From the NCBI GenBank assembly GCA_020631735.1, contig CM036188.1, positions 19,324,214 to 19,388,213 of the forward strand: DNA of 64,000 bases, written 5' to 3'. This stretch comes from Saccharum officinarum. Taxonomy: Eukaryota; Streptophyta; Magnoliopsida; Poales; Poaceae. The stretch's first letter is position 1, and each line of letters opens with the position of its first letter. Positions 56,991 through 64,000 of this stretch are shown in pieces. The notes below the pieces were generated by a model that saw only the letters and a program-made list of their open reading frames with translations, made no database searches and was not told the origin of the DNA. The position numbers were made by a program, and so were the translations under genes.

Positions 56991-58978
56991 AATTTGTGTG
57001 GTCTGATAAATGTCAAGCTAGTTTTGAGGAGTTGAAAAAGAGGTTGACTACAGCGCCTGTTTTGGTTTTGCCAGATTTGAGTAAGAAGTTTTCTATTTAT
57101 TGTGATGCTTCTCGTCAAGGTTTGGGATGTGTTCTTATGCAAGAAGGCAGAGTTGTGGCTTATGCATCCAGGCAGTTAAGAAAGCATGAGTTGAATTATC
57201 CTACACATGATTTGGAATTAGCAGCTGTAGTTCATGCTTTAAAGATTTGGAGACATTATTTGATTGGACATAAGAGTGATATATACACTGATCATAAGAG
57301 TTTGAAGTATATTTTCACTCAGTCAGATCTGAATTTGAGGCAACGCAGATGGTTGGAGTTGATTAAGGATTATGATATTGAGATACACTATCATCCTGGT
57401 AAGGCTAATGTAGTAGCTGATGCTCTTAGTAGGAAGAGTTATGCCAATGAGATAAGAACGTTGTCTATGACTAGTGAGTTATGTGCTGAATTTGAATATT
57501 TGAATTTGGGAATTGTTACTAATACAATGGAATTAGTGATAGAGCCTACCTTAGAGCAAGAAATTTACAAGGGCCAGTTGAAGGATGAGAAACTAAAGAA
57601 GATAGCGGAAGATATAGTGATTGGTAAGTCACCAGGCTTTCGAATGGATGATAATGGAATTTTGTGGTTCGGAAAGAGGCTGTGTGTACCTGAGGATCAA
57701 ACTGTTAGACAAGCAATTCTTCGTGAAGCTCATGAGTCAGCTTATTCTATTCATCCTGGTAGTACTAAGATGTATTTGGATCTTAAACAGAAATATTGGT
57801 GGGTTGGACTAAAGCGAGATGTGGCTGAGTATGTGGCTTTGTGTGATACTTGTCAGAGGGTGAAAGCAGAGCATCAGAGACCTGCTGGATTGTTACAACC
57901 AATGAAGATTCCTGAATGGAAGTGGGAGGAAGTTGGTATGGATTTTATAGTAGGGTTACCGCGTACTCAGAGAGGTTATGATTCTATTTGGGTGATAGTA
58001 GATCGGTTAACTAAAGTTGCTCATTTTATACCAGTAAAGACTACTTACCATGGACCAAAATTGGCGGAGTTGTATATGGAGAGAATAGTCTGTTTGCATG
58101 GAGTACCAAAGAAGATTGTATCTGATCGAGGATCGCAGTTTACATCGCATTTTTGGAAAGCTGTGCATGAATCACTGGGAACAAAATTGAATTTTAGTAC
58201 AGCATATCATCCACAGACAGATGGACAGACTGAAAGGACCAACCAGGTATTAGAGGATATGTTGAGAGCCTGTGCATTGCAATATGGAACTAGTTGGGAT
58301 AAGAGTTTGCCTTATGCAGAATTTTCTTACAATAATAGTTATCAACAGAGTCTCAAGATGGCACCGTTTGAAGCTTTGTATGGACGTAAGTGTAGAACTC
58401 CATTGTTTTGGGATCAGACAGGTGAATCTCAGGTGTTTGGTACAGATGTTCTTAGAAACGCAGAAGATCAAGTACGAGTGATTCGTGAGAATTTGAGAGT
58501 GGCACAGTCTCGTCAGAAGAGTTATGCTGATAATAGGAGAAGGGATCTAGTTTTTGAAGTAGGTGATTATGTCTATTTGAAGGTGTCACCTATGAGAAGT
58601 GTGAAGAGATTTAACATGAAAGGTAAACTAGCACCAAGGTATGTTGGACCATTTAAAGTTATTGCTAGACGTGGGGAAGTTGCTTACCAATTAGAGTTGC
58701 CTGAGAGTTTATCTGGGGTGCATGATGTGTTTCATGTTTCACAACTTAAGAAGTGTTTGCGGGTGCCTGAGGAGCAGATACCTTTGGAAGAATTGATTGT
58801 TAAGGAAGATCTTACATATGAAGAGTTTCCGATCAAGATTTTAGAAACGGCTGAGAGAGTTACTCGAAGTCGGATTATTAAGATGTGCAAAGTTCAGTGG
58901 AGTCGGTATTCGGAAGCAGAGGCTACGTGGGAAAGAGAGGAAGATTTAAGAAAAGCATACCCACAGTTGTTTGAGTAA
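56991..58978 (+). CDS. Tekay-like RNase H, integrase and chromodomain
   Basis: A 660-aa frame (first Met 56996; not a natural start). RNase H ([41 protein letters not shown]) lies at about residues 30-150. The integrase zinc site ([13 protein letters not shown]...CDTCQ) is near 245-290 and the core with [20 protein letters not shown] and [10 protein letters not shown] near 310-430. [20 protein letters not shown] tail and a chromodomain-like C-terminus ([28 protein letters not shown]) run to residue 660. Chromodomains of this group are thought to guide insertion toward heterochromatin. The element indeed sits in repeat DNA. Confidence 0.93.
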
Positions 58979-59007
58979 GCATCGTCCGAATCTCGGGACG
59001 AGATTCT

Positions 59008-59024
59008 TTTAAGGGGGGTAGAAT
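59008..59024 (+). other. Polypurine tract
   Basis: TTTAAGGGGGGTAGAAT directly before the 3' LTR; the plus-strand primer. Confidence 0.93.
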
Positions 59025-61782
59025 TGTAACACCCTAAATTTTTGAAAAATTTCAAATAGGGAATTTGATGTAGTTAAGCATTTTTGTGTGCATGAAAATT
59101 TAGTAAAATAATATTTGTTTAAATAAAATCAAATATAGGGCTAAATAAGTGTTTGTGCATCCATGCCGTTGCATATTTTTATTTGTGTGATTGGTTTTCA
59201 TTTCAAGAAGAAAATGATTTCAAAAATCATTTGGAAATGTATTTGAAATATTGGAAAAAAAAGGGAGATAGGAAATTACCTTTCCTCGGTTTCGGCCCGA
59301 AGGCCCAGCATCTTCTCCCTCCCCTGCTGGCCCGTCGGCCTGCTCACCGACGGCCGCGCCGCGTATTGGGCCGAGCCCAGCTCGTCCAGGCCCGCGAGCC
59401 GAACGCTGCCGCGCCTTCCCTCTCTCCTCTCCCGTGTCACTGCCATCCGGCCCACATGTCGGCCGCCGGGTCATCTCCTTCCTCGCGACGTGTTCGAGCC
59501 GGACTCGAACATGGAGTCCGGTGCCGCCCCGCCCCTCCCCTTTTCTTCGGCCGCACGTCCACAAGTCGCCATAAATAGCGCCCCACCCGCACCGCCTTCC
59601 CCCACGCCGCCACAAGCCGCAATCCGCCTTCGGTTAGGGTTTTCGCCGCCGCAAGCAAGCCGCCACCGCCGAGCTCGGAACCGCCCGCCATTGGAGGTCG
59701 CGCGTCATCCACCACCCGTCCTCGCCTCCGTGTTCAGCTCCGGTGAGTTCGGCGTGAGCTCCTTTCTCTTCCCGTACTATTCCCGAGTTGAATCATGGCC
59801 TCTAGGGCCTTAACTGAGAGCGCCGGCGAGAAATCTCGCCGCCGGCCATGTCTCCACCGCGCCGGGCTGTAGTGCCAGCTGGATTCCTCTCTCTCTTCCC
59901 CGGACAGATCCTGGCCGTTTAGATCTAATCCGACGGCTTACATCGCAAGATACCCTTCGCTCGGTGTTTTTGCTAAAGAGACCCTAGGTTTTCTAAAGTC
60001 TTAACCCGCAGTCCAAGGCGTATTTGATGGATTACGCTTTGTTGTTTAGAAAGCGTAATCTTCGTCGGTTTAATTGAAAATACGCTTTCAGGTATTTACA
60101 GATTTGCCACTAGAATTGTTTTAGCCATAAAAACTTCGTTTTAACTCCGATTTGATCCGTTCAAATTGCGTTAGGTTCGTATTTGCGAACTCTACATGTT
60201 AGTATAGTTTTACAGTTAGTTTTGATAAATTATTTTTCGAGTTTATAATTAAGTATTTATTTATCTATAGGAAATCTTAGAAAATTCATAACTTCTACGT
60301 TTTAACTCCGATTTTGGTGATCTTTGCGTCTGTGTGATCGTATAAACGTGTAGAAGAGTTTTATAAACTTTTATTACTGTTTTGTTACTGTTGGTGTACT
60401 GTTCTAATTATATCTATTTGTTTGCTTCGTGTATGTTTGATTGGATGCATGTATGTTGTTGATTGATGATCGAGTATAGAAGGTGAGCAGTACTTGGACG
60501 ATTCGGAGTATTACTTTGAGCCAAGTCAGCAGTATCATTTGGAGAGCTTTGATCAAGGCAAGTATAACACAGGACTATCCTTGCTACCTATTCATCAAAA
60601 TGATCATACATATGCATGTGCTTACCTTGACAACCTTAGAGATTATAACTTAGTGCTTGATGTCTTGATTCCTTGTCAACCTTGGGTATGCATATGGGTA
60701 GCTATTGCTAGTGCTTAAACTAAGAACAATGATCTTGTAATTTGATTAATGGATTAAGCAATCAACTATTAAGATGATTTCATTGTTGTTAAAAGGGGGC
60801 TAGAGCTTGTGTATTATTTTGATGCTCTGGTTTCTCTCCTTAAGGACTTATCTGTAAGTGATAACCGGGATATACAGTACAGCTGTGAGGGCTATATGGC
60901 TCTGGCTTTAGTTGTTCAAGAGACCTTTTCTAGCTTGTTAGTGGTTACCTTAAATGGCGTAAGAATGGCTTGACACTTTGGGTGTAGTGCGAGCCCCTGG
61001 CCTAGTGTGTATAGGCTGCGGTTGTTGTGCCACAGGGAAGGGGGTTCTACATCTGCCTGCCGAGTGAATCTAATGGCCCTAACTTGTTAGACGAACTCTT
61101 GAGTGGCTTTATATGGTTTTTGGGTGTTTGGGCTTGATCTCCCCACTCATTTGGAAATCATGACTTACAGTGAAAGTGTACACCTCTGCGCAGAGTTAAA
61201 AACTGGTATACTAGCCGTGCTCACGGATACGAGCGGCCTTGGGGATTCTTATGGAATAGTTGATCATAACTGTTATATCATGCTTAATTATTGTTGATTA
61301 TTATTATGCTCATGTTAATGCTATTCATTATCCTTATTACAATTGATCATTGGTTCTTTAATGGGAAGTGGTTTATCTTGATGCTACTCAATTGCTAATA
61401 TATGATTAAAAAGCTAAACGCAGTTAAACAGTGTCTAGCCTTTTTGAGCCTCATGAACCCTGTGTTATATTTGTGGAGTTCGACATGAACTCACTCTTGC
61501 TATTTCCACCATAACAGATGAAGATAATGAGGAAGATTATCGGAATGAGTACTAGTCTTGATGTCAACCAGTCAACCGTGTCCCTGTGTGGAGTTTCCGC
61601 TGAAGAATTATTATTAGTTATTATTATCTATTGTTCAAGACTATGTCTTAAATACTTATTCGTTATGTAATAAGCACTGTGATGATACTTTGTAATTTGT
61701 CAACTTATGTGTGCGACTGTTTCCTGGGGTGCACATGAGTCTTTTATACATCCTATTTTTGTCCTTAAAAATGGGTGTGACA
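59025..61782 (+). repeat. 3' LTR of Tekay-like element (2758 bp)
   Basis: Same sequence as 50204-52968. The 7-bp length difference is fully explained by shorter homopolymers here (T5 to T3, A9 to A8, G3 to G2 twice, C4 to C3, G6 to G5). It is followed by the TSD GTGGG. Confidence 0.97.
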
Positions 61783-63110
61783 GTGGGGTTGCAGCCGCAA
61801 ACTTCATAGGCTGCCTCTTACTGCCTTCCCATGGTCGGTCCAGGTAGGGATATCGGCATAATCAATGCTGAGGAGGCGGTTTGCTCCCTCTATATGGGGA
61901 TCAAGCATATTTCCAAGGACCCCCCTCATCTCCACCTATAAAAGGAGGCCACATCCCCCCTCATTTCAACAACACACAAGAGGGGAAGAGCACCAAAGAA
62001 GTAGAAGAGAGACATCACTCCAATGGGCTTAGGCCCTAGCTAGCTAGATCAAAGTAGTAGGGAGAGATGTGAGGGAAGAGTTCGGGGAAGTGCCGGGCTT
62101 GTCAGTGTGTCCCCGCCTTGTACCTCAACAGAAACTTATGCCTCAACGGGTTCTCCCGCTAAGTGAGTATTCGTGATTCTTTTGGCATAAAGTCTTTGAA
62201 TAGTTAACCTATGCTCTTACTTGTTTGCGGGATCATCGTCCGTTCCTGTGATGGATGCTCTAGTAGAAGGACCCTGATGAAGACGGATAACCCTTGCTAG
62301 CACACTAGAGTAGTAGTCGATAGCGTAGACATAGTGTCTAGGTTAGAGGCTACCTTCGTTTGCCTCGTGCCCTACGGTTGAGGGGTAGGCGGCAGGTGGT
62401 GACAGCCCTATCCATCCCTTGTAATCCCCACGTCCGGGTACGGCGTAGAGCTATAGGCCAGAGGTGCTTGGCAGATCAAGTATAAGCCAGTGTCCGAAGT
62501 AAGCAAGTACTCCCTCCGTCTCAAGATACTAGGCGTAACTGCTTTTTTAGTTAGTCCCAAGATACAAGGCGCGGATGCATGCAACAGCAATCGCGGAAGA
62601 TGGTTTTGCATGCAGAATTTACTGTGGGTTGGTGACCTTCTCGTTTTACTCCCATCCCGCTAGATATAGACGTTAGTATTCTCACAGAGTCACAGCGCAG
62701 GGAGAAATTAGCATGTGCATGTATGCATGCGCGAGCGGAGCCATGCGATTTGGCTAACGCCCCGGACGGAGAAACGTTTTCTGCAATTAATCAGAGACGG
62801 AACCCAAGGGACATTCCTAGGAGCACGCGGTAATTACTCTGCTCCTTGGTCTTTGCGTTTTCTGAGTTGCGCCTACTATCATGAGACGGAGGGAGTAATA
62901 GTAGAATATATCTATTCTTAGACCCTAAGCCATAGGAATCTTTCTCTACCCTCATTAGCTATCCTTGTGTTGTCCCTGTACGAATTAGCTAGAAGAAATA
63001 ACTCTGTTCCCTGTAGAAAATACGATACCCTGAATACTTTCAGGTGAAAGCTACAACGATAATTTCGTATGCTTGCAGACTCTTTCTATAAACATTAAGA
63101 AATACCAACA
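61783..63110 (+). repeat. 3' LTR of Athila/Tat-like element, right part
   Basis: It resumes with the second GTGGG copy and continues the LTR through its TATA box (61937-61943) to ...GAAATACCAACA, carrying the Stowaway MITE at 62510-62895. GGCAC (63111-63115) closes the element. Confidence 0.95.
62510..62895. mobile_element. Stowaway MITE (386 bp), TSD TA, empty site present
   Basis: Ends are CTCCCTCCGTCTCAAGATAC and ...CATGAGACGGAGGGAG, flanked by TA (62508-62509, 62896-62897). The 5' LTR of the same retroelement has the site without insertion ('aagcaagtaatagtag'). It is non-coding and would depend on a mariner-type transposase. Confidence 0.96.
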
Positions 63111-63125
63111 GGCACCATGTTTGTA

Positions 63126-63700
63126 ACCATGCTCCTCTCTGCAGATCAGCAAAAAAGAATGGTTCATTCATCATTCATATATTACGTATGTTCACAGACT
63201 CCGCCATGCTGATGCTACTAACTAATTTGCTAGCTCCATGCCTGCAGGGTATAGTTCAAAGCTCAAGTGAGGTTGAAGGCATGTACCGGCTCCGTCATCG
63301 CTGATACATCTTAATTGTTCACATTCTTCCGGGGTGGTATAGCAATGAAAAACAGGAAAACAACATCTCGGCTGTAGCCTCGACATGTGCAGGATTTCTT
63401 CTAATGCGTGCCACTGAACTGGATGTGGACTGTGAAGTGGCATGGAATCATATGACCAGCAGATGACAATTAAGTAGATGCAGAACAAGCAATTACGGCG
63501 AAACGAACTGAACCTGAAATACAATATACAAAGTAGGCTGTCAGATTAGATATGCAGGAGTGAAAATAAAATATATCAACACATGTTGACTGCCATCAGC
63601 TAGGGCACCCTAGTTATAACCATGCTCCTCTCTGCAGATCAGCAAAAAAGAATCACTCATTCATCATTTGTATATTATGTGTGCTCATGTATTGACAGGA
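63126..63700 (+). repeat. Direct repeat pair of about 75 bp, 490 bp apart
   Basis: 'aaccatgctcctctctgcag' and the following ~55 bp occur at about 63126-63200 and again at about 63617-63690 with few changes. Each contains TCTCTGCAG, a splice-acceptor-like word, on the + strand. Confidence 0.85.
63222..63514 (-). other. Possible terminal exon of an unrecognised gene
   Basis: On the minus strand 'TTGTATATTGTATTTCAG' ends at about 63515, a good acceptor. It is followed by an open frame to a TAG at 63222 that includes QWHALEEILHMSRLQPRCC, CYTTPEECEQLRC and a cysteine-containing end. The composition is protein-like, but I do not recognise a family, and upstream exons would lie right of this point or outside the window. 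Chance is a real alternative. Confidence 0.25.
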
Positions 63701-64000
63701 CTTCCCTACTAGCTACCTCCTGATGTCATCATCAAGTTACCACAATGCCGTCGACCATATATAATATAGTTCATAATATTATTCAAAAAGGCTTCCGTTC
63801 TGGTGAATTTATATTTAACAAGTGCATGAATTACAACGAAAATTTGGTGATCTACTAGAATTTTGTAAAGAATATTAAAAAACAGCAACACGACACTGAT
63901 CGAGTGTTAATAATTTTGAGCATTAACTAAACAGTTTCTACATGGGTCACATCTATGGGATAAATAAAAAAATATCCAACTTCATACACTCTACTTTGCA
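63701..64000. other. Unassigned DNA at right edge
   Basis: AT-rich with no repeat or gene signal that I can support. Confidence 0.5.

Larger units (their letters stand above)
50204..61782 (+). mobile_element. Tekay-like Ty3 chromovirus, 11,579 bp, TSD GTGGG
   Basis: Two LTRs of 2765 and 2758 bp, primer binding site for initiator tRNA-Met, an extra ORF, gag, pol with chromodomain and polypurine tract, flanked by GTGGG (50199-50203 and 61783-61787). By eye the LTRs differ by three substitutions and six homopolymer-length changes. At a grass rate of 1.3e-8 per site per year, three substitutions imply an age of a few tens of thousands of years. One stop and two frameshifts in gag/pol mean this copy as read is not autonomous. 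Confidence 0.97.
40612..63110 (+). mobile_element. Non-autonomous Athila/Tat-like LTR element with nested insertions, TSD GGCAC
   Basis: Flanked by GGCAC on both sides (40607-40611 and 63111-63115). Without the nested elements it is about 7.2 kb: two LTRs of about 1.33 kb (372 + 958 bp for the split one after removing insertions) and about 4.6 kb of interior. The interior has a degraded gag and protease-like region but no RT or integrase. It would have moved using enzymes of another element. LTR divergence (roughly one difference per 10 bases at the start) is far greater than in the nested Tekay element, so it is much older. Confidence 0.95.

Overview
This is a piece of grass nuclear genome, most likely sorghum or a close Andropogoneae relative (inference from the MITE, CACTA, Tekay-like and Athila/Tat-like families present). 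It is repeat territory. I find no intact host gene. The only recognisable host coding remnants are the C-terminal part of an AP2/ERF transcription factor (14276-14704, minus) and a weak candidate exon near the right edge (63222-63514, minus). I see no rRNA, tRNA or CRISPR array.

Layout. 1-4759 is the 3' part of an old Athila/Tat-like Ty3 element with its 3' LTR (3355-4759), which lies against a broken Tat-type reverse transcriptase fragment. 5.2-17.2 kb is dense in MITEs of one Tourist-like family, many nested in one another. At least ten copies have readable 3-bp target duplications (TTA, TAA, TAC, TTC, CCA or ATA). 17-30 kb is mostly unassignable DNA with microsatellites, a copia gag relic, a tandem ~1-kb duplication and CACTA-like subterminal repeats. 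30448-32984 is the 5' half of a CACTA (En/Spm) transposon whose TNP2-like transposase has three in-frame stops. It is cut by a minus-strand Tekay-type Ty3 chromovirus (32985 onward) that runs into a 100-N assembly gap (40391-40490).

40612-63110 is a nested stack that can be read exactly from target-site duplications. A non-autonomous Athila/Tat-like element (TSD GGCAC) contains a solo LTR of 3324 bp (TSD TGCTC). Its 3' LTR is split by a young, nearly complete Tekay-like element of 11,579 bp (TSD GTGGG). The same LTR also carries a Stowaway MITE at a TA site, and the empty site survives in the 5' LTR.

The most unusual signal lies in the Tekay-type LTRs. In three diverged copies (the + element, the minus element and the solo LTR) the leader can be read as the same three-exon small ORF. 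Exon A and exon B are separated by an intron with GC donor and AG acceptor ends, and both junctions are in phase 1. The deduced product is acidic, and the leader before it has no AUG in the two copies I could check. The + element also encodes an extra 234-aa protein of unknown function ahead of gag, and a second polypurine-tract-like sequence inside its protease/RT region.
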